Assembly (NCBI RefSeq): GCF_018777385.1
Contig: NZ_JAFJYB010000002.1
Span: 434,001-498,000 of the forward strand
Origin: Candidatus Symbiopectobacterium endolongispinus
Lineage (GTDB): Bacteria > Pseudomonadota > Gammaproteobacteria > Enterobacterales > Enterobacteriaceae
Length of the DNA stretch: 64,000 bases
Direction of reading: 5' to 3'
Shown piece after piece: positions 50,802-64,000 of this stretch. Position numbers and translations under genes: made by a program. Positions within the stretch are counted from its first letter, which is position 1; the number at the start of each line of letters is the position of its first letter. The notes beneath the pieces are model-generated. The model had not been told where the DNA came from, searched no databases, and saw only the letters and a program-made list of their open reading frames with translations.

Positions 50802-51665
50802 CTAACGGTTTGTTTTTTTTACTTGTTCCAACCTGTCCAATGCGCCTGTGACTTTCGTATTGGTGTGTTGCTGCGGCGAAGTGTGGGCACCAGAGAGCGC
50901 CTGCCTAATGGATTGCTGCGTGTCAGCGGGAAGGGTGCTGAGCAGTTTGTTCTGAACAGGTTTGGCGCTGTGCTCCAGACGCTTTAAGAAAGTGTCTTTA
51001 TGGTTGCTATAGATAGCGCAGAGGGCCGAGTCGATAGCCTGGCTGTCATAGTGGGTATCTGCCATACCATTTTCAACAATCCCAAACTCCGTTACGGCGT
51101 TATCGACAAGAGTTTTGGCTTTTGTAAGCGCTTCACGGCTGGTGGTGTTGGTTGCCAATGCGGTTGCCGTATGCTGAGTGAGCGGCCGACCTAGAATCGG
51201 TCCCGAGATGGCATGTCGGGTCAATCGTTTTCCCGTGTCCGGTTTCCGTAAATGACTTTTATTGATCTGCTGCTCAGCCTCACGTGCGAGGGTAGCCATG
51301 ATTTTTTGTCGAGCCGAATGGGCATGGGCTGGTTTTGCCGCGCGAGCCTGTTGCCCTGTACCCGGGGTTTGAGACGCGGCTGCGGCATGTTTTGACTGAT
51401 TAAACATAGTCACCGCGCGCACATTGATACACTGCGTGAAGGGGTTGATAAACTGTACTAACGCGTTATTTTTTGGCTGCGGTATCACCCCGTTTGTGGC
51501 AGGTTTGCCGCTCGGCACGCTGGCGAGTTGTGCTCTGTTGCCAAGCCAGTTCAAGGCGTTTAACCCAGAGGGCTTTTGTGATGTTATCAGTGCCGCTTGT
51601 TGAGTTTTTTGCTCCTGGTTTATCAATATGATGGGGGAAGATTTTTTTGTTACTGGCGCTACCAT
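50802..51665 (-). CDS. Unknown Ala/Thr/Gln-rich protein, first gene of the effector-like run
   Basis: An open frame of about 287 codons from ATG 51665 (GAGG about 8 bases upstream); upstream in-frame ATG 51707 is an alternative. The N-terminal 100 residues are polar, Ser/Thr/Gln/Pro-rich and low in charge (VAPVTKKSSPIILINQEQKT), the kind of N-terminus common in type III effectors. The C-terminal half is helical (IDSALCAIYSNHKDTFLKRLEHSAKPVQNKLLSTLPADTQQSIRQAL). No known domain is recognised. The region between dnaJ and rpsT holds nhaA-nhaR in E. coli, so these genes mark an insertion or replacement. Confidence 0.5.
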   Translation of the reverse strand: MVAPVTKKSSPIILINQEQKTQQAALITSQKPSGLNALNWLGNRAQLASVPSGKPATNGVIPQPKNNALVQFINPFTQCINVRAVTMFNQSKHAAAASQTPGTGQQARAAKPAHAHSARQKIMATLAREAEQQINKSHLRKPDTGKRLTRHAISGPILGRPLTQHTATALATNTTSREALTKAKTLVDNAVTEFGIVENGMADTHYDSQAIDSALCAIYSNHKDTFLKRLEHSAKPVQNKLLSTLPADTQQSIRQALSGAHTSPQQHTNTKVTGALDRLEQVKKTNR

Positions 51666-51829
51666 AGAGAACCTCATGAATTCTGGATGCTGTATGCGCG
51701 CCAGCATAAAGTAGCGGTTAATTTCGACTATAAAAAAAGCGCCTTACAGATTGAATCGTCATAAGGAGATGGTAAGGGCGAGGTAACGCCAGGGGAAACA
51801 TGCGGGATGTGCTTTGAACGCGCAGAAAC

Positions 51830-51855
51830 AAAAAACCGGCCAGAGCCGGTTTTTT
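51830..51855 (-). terminator. Terminator after rpsT
   Basis: AAAAAACCGGC and GCCGGTTTTTT (as read on the + strand) pair around a short loop; on the minus strand it follows rpsT by 39 bp. Confidence 0.85.
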
Positions 51856-51893
51856 CTTACAACGAGGAAGACAGATGTCTACGCAAGCAATGA

Positions 51894-52154
51894 TTACAGT
51901 GCGTTGATCTGAGCAGCCAGGTTGGATTTATGACGAGATGCTTTGTTCTTGTGGATCAGACCTTTGCTAGCCTGACGATCCACAATCGGTTGCATGTCGT
52001 TAAACGCTTTTTGTGCAGCTTCTTTATCGCCAGTAGCGATCGCGGCGTATACTTTCTTGATGAAAGTACGCATCATGGAACGACGGCTAGCGTTGTGCTT
52101 GCGACGCTTCTCAGACTGTACGGCGCGTTTCTTAGCTGATTTGATATTAGCCAA
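51894..52154 (-). CDS. rpsT: 30S ribosomal protein S20
   Basis: 86 residues, [21 protein letters not shown] at the start, the conserved basic helical protein that binds 16S rRNA. Translation starts at TTG (bases 52152-52154), as in E. coli, with GGGAGTTGGA upstream; the rare start codon is part of S20 autoregulation there. The frame is intact. It is divergent from ribF. Confidence 0.97.
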   Translation of the reverse strand: MANIKSAKKRAVQSEKRRKHNASRRSMMRTFIKKVYAAIATGDKEAAQKAFNDMQPIVDRQASKGLIHKNKASRHKSNLAAQINAL

Positions 52155-52544
52155 GATCCAACTCCCAAATATATTCTATAGAGGACAACTTAAAGGCCGA
52201 GATATATGTCTGTTTAGCCTTCGTTTGTCAATGGATTTGTGCAAATAAGCGCCGTTTGTACGCCGACGCTTGTTACGTTGTGATGGCGCAGGATTTTAAC
52301 AGATTCGCGCTCGGGAATACAGCGTTTCCCGACAGAAATTCGCGTTTACCTGACGAACTTTTGATAAGAAAGAGGAATTTTTGCTCATGCGAAGCAACGC
52401 CGTAGGGGCAATGCATGGCAAGAACGGTAGGCACTACCGAGCAATTGCGTGACAAAAGGCGTGAATCGCGCCTTAACATTAACCGCTGTACAAGGTATAA
52501 TCCGCCGATTTCCATATCGTTAACCAAACTGTTCCTGAGTCGCC
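52155..52544. other. rpsT-ribF divergent intergenic region
   Basis: About 390 bp holding the rpsT promoters on one side and the ribF promoter on the other. AT-rich stretches lie near 52170-52250. I see no convincing gene or repeat. Confidence 0.35.
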
Positions 52545-53486
52545 ATGCAGCTAATTCGCGGTATACACAATCTCCGGGCACGCCATTATGGTTTTGTGCT
52601 CACCATCGGCAATTTTGACGGTGTACACCGTGGGCATCAAATGCTGCTTGAGCGACTAAAGCAGGAGGGTCTGGCGCGTGGTTTGCCAGTGATGGTGATG
52701 ACTTTCGAGCCACAGCCGCTCGAATTGTTTGCTGCCGATCAGGCGCCTACGCGGCTTACCCGGCTGCGGGACAAGGTGAACTATCTGGCGCGCGCAGGCG
52801 TTGACGCACTATTGTGCGTTAAGTTTGATGCAGCGTTCGCCGCACACGATGCGCAAGACTTTGTGCGCCACCTTCTGGTGGAAAAACTGGGTGTGAAATT
52901 TCTCGTTGTGGGGGATGACTTCCGCTTCGGGGCTGGTCGTAGCGGTGATTTCCTGTTATTACAGGAGGCGGGGCAGGCCCATGGTTTCGACGTTATCAGC
53001 ACGGCGACGTTCTGCAATGGTGGTAGGCGCGTAAGCAGTACCGCAGTACGTGATGCCTTGCTGCATGACGATCTGCCGCTGGCGCAAGAATTGTTGGGTC
53101 ACCCTTACACGATTTCCGGGCGCGTGGCGCATGGTAAAGCGCTGGGCAGAACGTTGGGATTTCCGACCGCGAATCTGCCGATGAAACGCCAGGTATCCCC
53201 GGTTAGTGGGGTGTATGCCGTTGAAGTCTACGGCCTTGGCCCGACGCCGTTTCCCGGCGTCGCCAATATCGGCACCCGGCCAACGGTAGACGGCGATAAA
53301 CGCCAGCAGTTGGAAGTGCACCTGCTGTATGTCGCCATGGATCTGTACGGGCGTCATATAGACGTGGCGCTGTGTAAGAAAATACGAAATGAGCAGCGGT
53401 TTGCGTCGCTAGAGGCATTGACGCAGCAAATCGCCGAGGATGTGGTGACGGCCCGGACGTTTTTCGGGTTAGCAGCACCGGTGTAA
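52545..53486 (+). CDS. ribF: Bifunctional riboflavin kinase / FAD synthetase
   Basis: 313 residues. The N-terminal FMN adenylyltransferase domain has VLTIGNFDGVHRGHQMLL and the GDDFRFGAGRSGD motif; the C-terminal kinase domain has GRTLGFPTANL and GVYAVEV. It makes FMN and FAD from riboflavin. The frame is intact. It is followed by ileS after 43 bp, beginning the ribF-ileS-lspA-fkpB-ispH operon. Confidence 0.97.
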   Translation: MQLIRGIHNLRARHYGFVLTIGNFDGVHRGHQMLLERLKQEGLARGLPVMVMTFEPQPLELFAADQAPTRLTRLRDKVNYLARAGVDALLCVKFDAAFAAHDAQDFVRHLLVEKLGVKFLVVGDDFRFGAGRSGDFLLLQEAGQAHGFDVISTATFCNGGRRVSSTAVRDALLHDDLPLAQELLGHPYTISGRVAHGKALGRTLGFPTANLPMKRQVSPVSGVYAVEVYGLGPTPFPGVANIGTRPTVDGDKRQQLEVHLLYVAMDLYGRHIDVALCKKIRNEQRFASLEALTQQIAEDVVTARTFFGLAAPV

Positions 53487-53529
53487 TATTCATACCCCAA
53501 GGTATGGCCGAAACTAAATCGAGAATCTA

Positions 53530-56343
53530 ATGAGTGACTACAAAACTACCCTGAATTTGCCGGAAACAGGGTTCCCGATGCGTGGCGATCTGGCCAAGCG
53601 TGAACCTGACATGCTGAAACGTTGGTATGAACAGGATTTGTACGGAATTATTCGTCAGGCGAAAAAGGGCAAGAAAACCTTCATTCTGCATGACGGCCCT
53701 CCGTATGCGAATGGCAACATTCACATAGGTCACTCAGTTAACAAGATTCTGAAAGATATTATTGTCAAATCCAAAGGACTGGCCGGTTATGACTCGCCGT
53801 ACGTACCGGGATGGGACTGCCACGGTCTGCCTATTGAACTGAAAGTCGAGCAACTGATTGGCAAGCCGGGCGAGAAGGTGAGCGCGGCAGAATTTCGTCA
53901 GGCATGCCGCAAGTATGCGGCGGAGCAGGTTGAAGGGCAGAAGAAAGACTTTATCCGCCTCGGCGTGCTGGGCGATTGGGATCGCCCGTATCTGACCATG
54001 GATTTCAATACCGAGGCGAATATCATCCGCGCTCTCGGCAAGATCATCGACAACGGGCACCTGCACAAAGGGGCTAAACCGGTGCACTGGTGTGCCGATT
54101 GCGGTTCTGCATTGGCAGAAGCTGAGGTGGAGTATTACGATAAAACCTCTCCGTCTATTGATGTGGCTTTTACTGCTGTTGATGCGGCAGCTGTTGCGGC
54201 GAAATTAGGTGTCACTGCTGTTGCAGGCCCGATTGCACTGGTTATCTGGACCACTACCCCGTGGACGCTGCCCGCGAACCGCGCGATCGCCGTGAATGCC
54301 GAGTTTGCTTATCAACTGGTGCAAATCGAAGGCAAAGCGCTGATTCTGGCCGCCGATCTGGTGGAAAGCGTGATGGCGCGTCTGGGCGTAACAAGCTGGA
54401 CCGTGCTGGGCGACTGCAAGGGTTCCGATCTTGAACTGTTGCGTTTCAATCACCCGTTCCTGAATTTCGATGTGACTGCGATTCTGGGCGACCACGTCAC
54501 GCTGGATGCCGGTACCGGTGCGGTGCATACCGCGGGCGGCCACGGTCCGGATGACTATGTCATCAGCCAGAAATACCAGCTCGAAATCGCCAATCCGGTG
54601 GGGCCGAACGGCTGTTACCTGCCGGGTACGCACCCGAATCTGGACGGCAAGTTCGTCTTCAAAGCCAATGACCTCATCGTTGACATGCTGCGTGAAAGCG
54701 GCGCGTTGCTGCATGTGGAAAAACTGCAACACAGCTATCCGTGCTGCTGGCGTCACAAGTCGCCAATCATCTTCCGTGCCACGCCGCAGTGGTTCGTCAT
54801 CATGGATCAAAAAGGGCTGCGTCAGCAGTCGCTGTCTGAAATCAAAGGCGTGCAGTGGATCCCGGATTGTGGTCAGGCGCGCATCGAGTCCATGGTTGCC
54901 AACCGCCCAGACTGGTGTATCTCGCGCCAGCGTACCTGGGGCGTGCCGATGTCTCTGTTTGTTCATAAAGAGACCGAAGAGTTGCATCCTCGCACGCCGG
55001 AGCTGATCGAAGCGGTGGCTAAACGCGTTGAGCAGGACGGCATTCAGGCATGGTGGGATCTCGATCCGGTCGACTTGTTGGGTGCTGATGCTGCCAATTA
55101 TGTCAAAGTGCCGGACACGCTGGATGTGTGGTTCGATTCCGGATCGACCCACGCCTCAGTGGTGGATGTGCGCCCGGAATTTGCGGGGCATGCAGCTGAT
55201 ATGTATCTGGAAGGCTCTGACCAGCATCGCGGCTGGTTCATGTCCTCGCTGATGATCTCTACGGCGATCAAGGGTAAAGCCCCGTATCGTCAGGTGCTGA
55301 CTCACGGCTTCACCGTCGATGGTCAGGGCCGCAAAATGTCCAAAGCCATCGGCAATACCATTGCGCCGCAGGACGTGATGGACAAGCTGGGCGCGGATAT
55401 TCTGCGCCTATGGATCGGCTCCACCGACTATTCCGGCGAGATCGCGGTGTCCGATGAAATCCTCAAACGTTCTACCGATGCTTATCGCCGCATCCGTAAC
55501 ACCGCACGTTTCCTGCTGGCAAACCTGAACGGGTTCGATCCGGCCTTGCACAGTGTGAAGCCGGAAGAGATGGTGGTGCTGGATCGTTGGGCGGTAGGCT
55601 GCGCGCAAGCCGCACAGCAAGAGATCGTTGAAGCGTACGAAAGCTACGATTTCCACCGTGTGGTGCAACGCCTTATGCAGTTCTGCTCCATCGAAATGGG
55701 CTCGTTCTATCTGTACATCATCAAGGATCGCCAATACACCGCCAAGCATGACAGCGTGGCGCGCCGCAGTTGCCAGACCGCGCTGTTCCATATTGCGGAA
55801 GCGCTGGTTCGCTGGATGGCACCGATCATGTCCTTCACCGCCGATGAAGTCTGGGGCTACCTGCCGGGTAAACGCGCACAGTACGTGTTTACCGAAGAGT
55901 GGTATGACGGCCTGTTCGGGCTGGTGGAAGAGGAAACCCTGAATGATGCGTTCTGGGCCGACATGCTGAAAGTGCGAGCCGAAGTGAACAAGGTGATTGA
56001 GCAAGCGCGTAACGACAAGCGTATTGGTGGTTCGTTGGAAGCGGCGGTAACGCTGTATGCTGATGCTGAGCTGTCCGAGAAGCTGTGGCGTCTGCAACAG
56101 GAGTTGCATTTTGCACTGCTGACCTCCAGGGCGCGGGTTGAACGCTATGAAGATGCTCCGGCGGATGCGCAGGCGAGTGAACTCTCTGGCCTGAAAATTG
56201 CCTTAAGCAAAGCGGATGGGCACAAGTGCCCGCGCTGCTGGCACTATGAGTCCGATATCGGTGTGGATGCTGCACACCCAGAGGTATGCGGACGCTGTGC
56301 CACGAATGTGGGCGGTAATGGCGAAGTGCGTAAATTTGTCTGA
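53530..56343 (+). CDS. ileS: Isoleucyl-tRNA synthetase
   Basis: 937 residues of class Ia synthetase: the HIGH motif in [12 protein letters not shown], the KMSKS motif in [11 protein letters not shown], the CP1 editing domain ([15 protein letters not shown]), an anticodon-binding C-domain and a zinc site near the end ([20 protein letters not shown]). It charges tRNA-Ile and edits valine. The frame is intact and its TGA overlaps the lspA ATG. Confidence 0.98.
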   Translation: MSDYKTTLNLPETGFPMRGDLAKREPDMLKRWYEQDLYGIIRQAKKGKKTFILHDGPPYANGNIHIGHSVNKILKDIIVKSKGLAGYDSPYVPGWDCHGLPIELKVEQLIGKPGEKVSAAEFRQACRKYAAEQVEGQKKDFIRLGVLGDWDRPYLTMDFNTEANIIRALGKIIDNGHLHKGAKPVHWCADCGSALAEAEVEYYDKTSPSIDVAFTAVDAAAVAAKLGVTAVAGPIALVIWTTTPWTLPANRAIAVNAEFAYQLVQIEGKALILAADLVESVMARLGVTSWTVLGDCKGSDLELLRFNHPFLNFDVTAILGDHVTLDAGTGAVHTAGGHGPDDYVISQKYQLEIANPVGPNGCYLPGTHPNLDGKFVFKANDLIVDMLRESGALLHVEKLQHSYPCCWRHKSPIIFRATPQWFVIMDQKGLRQQSLSEIKGVQWIPDCGQARIESMVANRPDWCISRQRTWGVPMSLFVHKETEELHPRTPELIEAVAKRVEQDGIQAWWDLDPVDLLGADAANYVKVPDTLDVWFDSGSTHASVVDVRPEFAGHAADMYLEGSDQHRGWFMSSLMISTAIKGKAPYRQVLTHGFTVDGQGRKMSKAIGNTIAPQDVMDKLGADILRLWIGSTDYSGEIAVSDEILKRSTDAYRRIRNTARFLLANLNGFDPALHSVKPEEMVVLDRWAVGCAQAAQQEIVEAYESYDFHRVVQRLMQFCSIEMGSFYLYIIKDRQYTAKHDSVARRSCQTALFHIAEALVRWMAPIMSFTADEVWGYLPGKRAQYVFTEEWYDGLFGLVEEETLNDAFWADMLKVRAEVNKVIEQARNDKRIGGSLEAAVTLYADAELSEKLWRLQQELHFALLTSRARVERYEDAPADAQASELSGLKIALSKADGHKCPRCWHYESDIGVDAAHPEVCGRCATNVGGNGEVRKFV

Positions 56344-56840
56344 TGAATAAATCGATCTGTTCAAGCTGGTTGCTGTGGCTGGTGTTGGCGGTGGATCTTG
56401 GCGTCAAATACTGGGTGCTGGCGAATTTCGAACTGGGTGAAACTTGGGCGCTGTTCCCCTCGTTAAACCTGCACTATGCCCGTAACTACGGTGCGGCGTT
56501 TAGCTTCCTGGCAGATAAAGGCGGCTGGCAGCGCTGGTTCTTTGCCGGTGTCGCCATCATGATCGTGGTGGCGCTGTTGGTGATGATGTACCGTAACCGC
56601 GCCGACCAGAAGCTGAGCAATATCGCCTATGCGCTGATTATCGGCGGTGCGCTGGGGAACCTGTTCGACAGAACCTGGCACGGCTTTGTGGTCGATTACA
56701 TTGACTTCTACGTCGGTGACTGGCACTTCGCAATGTTCAATCTGGCGGACACGGCTATCTGTATCGGGGCAGGTCTGGTAGTGCTGGAAGGCTTTCTGGC
56801 ACCTCACGACGCCTCGGCGAAGCCGAAGGGGCAGGCATGA
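56343..56840 (+). CDS. lspA: Lipoprotein signal peptidase (signal peptidase II)
   Basis: 165 residues with four membrane helices. The two catalytic aspartates lie in [22 protein letters not shown] and [11 protein letters not shown]. It cleaves the signal peptide of diacylglyceryl-prolipoproteins at the inner membrane. ATG 56343 overlaps the ileS stop (TGATG), and its own stop overlaps the next start (ATGA), so the operon is translationally coupled. Confidence 0.97.
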   Translation: MNKSICSSWLLWLVLAVDLGVKYWVLANFELGETWALFPSLNLHYARNYGAAFSFLADKGGWQRWFFAGVAIMIVVALLVMMYRNRADQKLSNIAYALIIGGALGNLFDRTWHGFVVDYIDFYVGDWHFAMFNLADTAICIGAGLVVLEGFLAPHDASAKPKGQA

Positions 56841-57310
56841 CGCAAAGCGTACAGAATACCAGCGCCGTACTGCTGCATTTTGTGCTGACGCTGGAAGATG
56901 GCAGCGTTGCGGAATCTACCCGCGAACGGGGTAAACCCGCGCTGTTTCGCTTGGGGGATGAGAGCCTGTCTCCGGCACTGGAACAGCAACTCCTCGGCTT
57001 GCGTCGGGGAGATAAACACCGTTTCACGTTGCCGCCGGAATCGGCCTTCGGGCCGTCCAATCCGGATTTGATTCAGTTCTTTCTGCGCCGCGATTTTGCC
57101 GAGACCGGCGTACCGGACGTTGGCACCATCATGATGTTCAGCGGCGTGGCGGGAAATGATATGCCAGGCGTGATTCGTGAAGTGGCGGAAGAATCGATTA
57201 CGGTCGATTTCAATCATCCGCTGGCGGGTCATCACGTAAGCTTTGATGTTGAGGTGATGGATATCGATCCTGTCGCGCAGGAGGTTGGGCGTGCAAATCT
57301 TACTGGCTAA
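56837..57310 (+). CDS. fkpB: FKBP-type peptidyl-prolyl isomerase FkpB (SlpA)
   Basis: 157 residues of the SlyD-like FKBP group: a split prolyl-isomerase domain ([40 protein letters not shown]) with the inserted chaperone flap ([21 protein letters not shown]) and the closing strand FDVEVMDID. It catalyses proline cis-trans isomerisation in the cytoplasm. Its end overlaps the ispH start region. The frame is intact. Confidence 0.93.
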   Translation: MTQSVQNTSAVLLHFVLTLEDGSVAESTRERGKPALFRLGDESLSPALEQQLLGLRRGDKHRFTLPPESAFGPSNPDLIQFFLRRDFAETGVPDVGTIMMFSGVAGNDMPGVIREVAEESITVDFNHPLAGHHVSFDVEVMDIDPVAQEVGRANLTG

Positions 57311-58241
57311 TCCGCGTGGTTTCTGCGCTGGCGTCGATCGCGCAATCAGCATTGTCGAGCGTGCGCTGGAAATTTATGGCACGCCGATTTATGTGCGCCA
57401 TGAAGTCGTGCATAACCGCTACGTGGTGGATGGCTTGCGCGATCGCGGTGCGATCTTTATTGAAGAGATTGGCGAAGTGCCTGATGGCGCAATCCTGATT
57501 TTTTCTGCGCACGGCGTGTCTCAGGCTGTACGGGCGGAAGCAAAGAATCGCGATCTGACCGTCTTTGATGCCACTTGCCCGTTGGTAACCAAGATCCATA
57601 TGGAGGTGGCGCGCGCCAGCCGTAAAGGGGTAGAAGCTATCCTGATCGGTCATGCTGGACACCCTGAAGTAGAAGGCACCATGGGGCAGTACAGCAACGA
57701 AGATGGCGGCATGTATCTGGTGGAGTCACCGGAAGATGTGTGGAATTTGCAGGTTAAAGATGAGGGTAACCTCTGTTTTATGACGCAAACCACGCTGTCG
57801 GTGGATGACACCTCCGCGGTAATCGATGCACTGCGTGAGCGTTTCCCACAAATTATCGGCCCACGTAAAGACGATATCTGCTACGCCACCACGAACCGTC
57901 AGGAAGCGGTGCGTTATCTGGCGGAACGCGCAAACGTGGTGCTGGTGGTGGGGTCGAAAAACTCTTCCAACTCCAATCGCTTGGCAGAACTGGCTCAGCG
58001 TGCCGGCATTCCCGCTTACCTTATCGATTCTGCGAACGATATTCAGGAGCGCTGGCTCACGGATGTGGCGTGTGTCGGTGTAACGGCGGGAGCGTCTGCA
58101 CCGGACATTCTGGTGCAGCAGGTGATTGAACGCCTTAAATCCTTCGGGGGGAAAGTCGCGTTCGAGCTGGAAGGCCGTGAAGAGAACATTGTCTTTGAAG
58201 TACCAAAAGAGCTGCGCGTGGAAGTAAAGCAGATCGATTGA
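57291..58241 (+). CDS. ispH: 4-hydroxy-3-methylbut-2-enyl diphosphate reductase
   Basis: 316 residues; the last enzyme of the MEP isoprenoid pathway, a [4Fe-4S] enzyme making IPP and DMAPP. The three cluster cysteines are in [21 protein letters not shown] and [15 protein letters not shown] 57291 was chosen because CAGGAGG at 57278-57284 is well spaced and the E. coli protein starts at the same residue; TTG 57285 is in frame two codons upstream. The frame is intact. A hairpin terminator follows. Confidence 0.97.
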   Translation: MQILLANPRGFCAGVDRAISIVERALEIYGTPIYVRHEVVHNRYVVDGLRDRGAIFIEEIGEVPDGAILIFSAHGVSQAVRAEAKNRDLTVFDATCPLVTKIHMEVARASRKGVEAILIGHAGHPEVEGTMGQYSNEDGGMYLVESPEDVWNLQVKDEGNLCFMTQTTLSVDDTSAVIDALRERFPQIIGPRKDDICYATTNRQEAVRYLAERANVVLVVGSKNSSNSNRLAELAQRAGIPAYLIDSANDIQERWLTDVACVGVTAGASAPDILVQQVIERLKSFGGKVAFELEGREENIVFEVPKELRVEVKQID

Positions 58242-58260
58242 TACTGGCATGAGGCAGAGT

Positions 58261-58294
58261 AAAAAATAGCAGGGTGTTATCCCTGCTATTTTTT
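58261..58294 (+). terminator. Terminator after ispH
   Basis: AAAAAATAGCAGGG and CCCTGCTATTTTTT form a 14-bp stem with a TGTTAT loop, ending in a T run. rihC, which follows ispH in E. coli, is absent. Confidence 0.92.
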
Positions 58295-58488
58295 ATCTGA
58301 ATTATCCCCTTTTTCGAATGCATAAAAACTGCATGATTATGCGTTGCCTATTTGGGGAGATTTATCTGTCAGCGTGTAGTGAATGCCTTCTGACGGATAG
58401 CTTTTACTGATTATTCCCCCTTTTTGTCAGAAATTTCTAATCATGCGTGAAATCCGCTGGCAGCCATCGTGTTGGCACGCTAACCTGA

Positions 58489-59346
<858 letters not shown>

Positions 59347-59744
59347 TTTTATCTGTAATTTAACTTATTGAATTGGATGGTTTATTTTCCATCATTTTTG
59401 ATTATATGCATTTTATAATTTTATTATGTCGTAGTTGATGTAAGTTTTTATTTTCTATTCTTTATAAAGATTTTGTTGGCGTTTTTTTAACCGCCCATTG
59501 TCCTGTCAGGCATCTACTGGTCAAATATTTCCTTCTGGCCAATAATGTCACCAGGCAACCGTTTACTTTGCCTTTTTGATGGCTTCTTTTGTGGCTGTGG
59601 TAAGTCAGTGACGCCGTAAGCCATAAAAAATGAATAAAAATAGCGGTTAGAGTGGACAAGTTGAACGACCATCATTAAAATGCGCGCAATTTGCCAAAAG
59701 TTTACCGAAAAGGTAATTTTTGCATTGCTTTGGAGTGGCTAATC
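59347..59744. other. carA upstream region
   Basis: About 400 bp, AT-rich, as expected for the two-promoter carAB control region (PurR, IHF and PepA act on the distal promoter in E. coli). I cannot place the distal promoter with confidence. No gene is seen; an open minus-strand frame around 59462-59659 has no recognisable product. Confidence 0.4.
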
Positions 59745-59779
59745 TGAATTAATATGCAGATAATATGATTTTTTATTCC
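59745..59779. promoter_or_regulatory. Tandem ArgR (ARG) boxes at the proximal carA promoter
   Basis: TGAATTAATATGCA (59745-59758) is an ARG box that matches the E. coli carAB operator box. A second, weaker box ATATGATTTTTTATTCC (59763-59779) follows at the spacing needed for an ArgR hexamer. Arginine should therefore repress carAB. Confidence 0.75.
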
Positions 59780-59791
59780 TTGGAGGGTGTT

Positions 59792-60940
59792 TTGATTAAG
59801 TCAGCGCTATTGGTTCTGGAAGACGGAACCCAATTCCACGGTCGTGCCATCGGGGCAGAGGGAACGGCAGTGGGGGAAGTGGTCTTCAATACGTCGATGA
59901 CCGGTTATCAAGAAATCCTCACTGATCCTTCCTATTCCCGCCAGATTGTCACTCTCACTTATCCCCATATTGGTAATGTCGGCACTAACGCCAGCGATGA
60001 AGAATCCCCCTCTGTTCATGCTCAAGGCCTGGTTATTCGCGATCTACCTCTGATTGCCAGCAACTACCGTAATGAAGAGAGCCTCTCAGATTATCTGAAA
60101 CGCAATAACATCGTTGCCATCGCCGATATCGATACGCGTAAGCTGACTCGCTTGCTGCGTGAGAAAGGGGCGCAGAATGGCTGCATTATTGCCGGGGATG
60201 CGCCGGATGCGGCACTGGCATTGGAAAAAGCCAAAGCGTTCCCTGGCCTGAAAGGCATGGATCTGGCAAAAGAAGTGACAACGCAGGAACGTTATGGCTG
60301 GACGCAAGGTAGCTGGACGTTGACCGGCGACCTGCCTGCTGCCAAAGCGGAAAGTGAATTGCCGTACCACGTAGTGGCTTACGACTACGGTGTGAAGCGC
60401 AACATTCTGCGTATGCTGGTCGATCGTGGCTGCCATTTGACGGTTGTGCCTGCCCAGACCTCTGCTGAAGAAGTGCTCAAACTGAATCCGGACGGTATTT
60501 TCCTCTCCAACGGCCCCGGCGACCCGGAGCCGTGTGACTACGCCATCAAGGCGATCAAAGCCTTCCTGGAGACCGATATTCCGATATTTGGCATCTGCCT
60601 GGGTCACCAACTGCTGGCGCTGGCAAGCGGTGCTAAAACGGTCAAAATGAAATTTGGTCACCACGGTGGTAACCACCCAGTGAAAGATCTGGATGCCGAC
60701 TGTGTGATGATCACCGCGCAGAACCACGGTTTCGCGGTGGATGAAAACTCACTGCCAGCGACGCTGCGCCCGACGCATAAATCGCTGTTTGACGACTCCC
60801 TGCAAGGGATTCATCGCACGGATAAAGCGGCATTCAGTTTCCAGGGACACCCGGAAGCAAGCCCTGGTCCGCACGACGCGGCCCCTTTGTTCGATCACTT
60901 TATCGAACTGATTCAATCTTATCGTGCCAATGGTAAATAA
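59792..60940 (+). CDS. carA: Carbamoyl-phosphate synthase, small (glutaminase) subunit
   Basis: 382 residues, equal to E. coli CarA. The class I glutamine amidotransferase domain has the nucleophile in [12 protein letters not shown] and the His/Glu pair in [13 protein letters not shown]. It supplies ammonia to CarB for arginine and pyrimidine synthesis. The start is TTG 59792: the E. coli protein starts at the same residue ([17 protein letters not shown]) from a TTG, and TGGAGGG at 59781-59787 is well spaced. The nine codons upstream (from ATG 59765) are less likely to be translated. Confidence 0.95.
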   Translation: MIKSALLVLEDGTQFHGRAIGAEGTAVGEVVFNTSMTGYQEILTDPSYSRQIVTLTYPHIGNVGTNASDEESPSVHAQGLVIRDLPLIASNYRNEESLSDYLKRNNIVAIADIDTRKLTRLLREKGAQNGCIIAGDAPDAALALEKAKAFPGLKGMDLAKEVTTQERYGWTQGSWTLTGDLPAAKAESELPYHVVAYDYGVKRNILRMLVDRGCHLTVVPAQTSAEEVLKLNPDGIFLSNGPGDPEPCDYAIKAIKAFLETDIPIFGICLGHQLLALASGAKTVKMKFGHHGGNHPVKDLDADCVMITAQNHGFAVDENSLPATLRPTHKSLFDDSLQGIHRTDKAAFSFQGHPEASPGPHDAAPLFDHFIELIQSYRANGK

Positions 60941-60954
60941 TCTGGAGCAGAAAA

Positions 60955-64000
<3,046 letters not shown>

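Overview
The window is a piece of an Enterobacterales chromosome. It contains two stretches that match the gene order of Escherichia coli and its relatives: epd-pgk-fbaA-mscS-argO-yggE-argP-rpiA-serA, and ettA-slt-trpR-yjjX-gpmB-rob-creA / arcA-lasT-thrLABC-yaaA-talB-mog-satP-dnaKJ-rpsT-ribF-ileS-lspA-fkpB-ispH-dapB-carAB. A hexuronate/rhamnogalacturonan remnant at the left edge and the neighbourhood as a whole suggest a Pectobacteriaceae-like lineage (Pectobacterium, Brenneria, Symbiopectobacterium). That placement is inference. The clearest feature is genome erosion: about half of the protein genes carry nonsense codons, homopolymer frameshifts or internal deletions, while glycolysis, translation, chaperones, lipoprotein and isoprenoid synthesis, DAP and carbamoyl-phosphate genes stay open. 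This is the expected picture for a recently host-restricted bacterium, probably an insect or nematode associate.

Layout. 1-2.2 kb: three degraded sugar-acid and pectin genes. 2.4-12.6 kb: intact epd, pgk, fbaA, mscS, argP and rpiA, mixed with broken argO, yggE, serA and a membrane protein gene. 12.7-16.7 kb: an intact zinc-type alcohol dehydrogenase-like gene with a divergent LysR gene, then a chemoreceptor with a frameshifted tail. 16.7-23.2 kb: an ettA whose two ATPase cassettes have collapsed into one, a frameshifted slt, trpR with a 30-bp palindromic operator, intact gpmB, and broken yjjX, rob and creA.

23.2-31.3 kb is the accessory highlight. An AT-rich island of about 7 kb encodes a ribosomal-peptide (RiPP) pathway: a small precursor, a stem-loop, a YcaO enzyme, a TfuA partner, an HExxH putative peptide hydroxylase, a MoaD/ThiS-like sulfur carrier ending in Gly-Gly, an E1-like activating enzyme fused to a rhodanese, an MFS exporter and a JmjC-type oxygenase. 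Start and stop codons overlap along much of it, which marks one operon. The gene set implies a sulfur relay (rhodanese, then carrier thiocarboxylate) feeding a YcaO-TfuA thioamidation, plus one or two peptide hydroxylations. Every gene except the sulfur carrier is now broken. The island is bracketed by a direct repeat of about 255 bp made of the 3' end of arcA, so it probably arrived by a recombination event that duplicated the arcA tail.

31-44 kb: intact arcA with an FNR-like site upstream; a broken lasT; and a threonine operon with intact leader, attenuator, aspartokinase domain and thrB, but a dead homoserine dehydrogenase domain and dead thrC. yaaA, talB, mog and an MHS-type transporter are intact; a GGDEF gene and satP are broken. 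44-64 kb: dnaKJ with two sigma-32-like promoters, a broken LprI-like secreted protein gene, three unrecognised leftward genes that look like effectors, then the housekeeping run rpsT, ribF-ileS-lspA-fkpB-ispH, dapB and carA-carB (carB cut by the window edge). The serA and thrAC lesions predict dependence on host serine/glycine and threonine, while the DAP route to peptidoglycan is kept.
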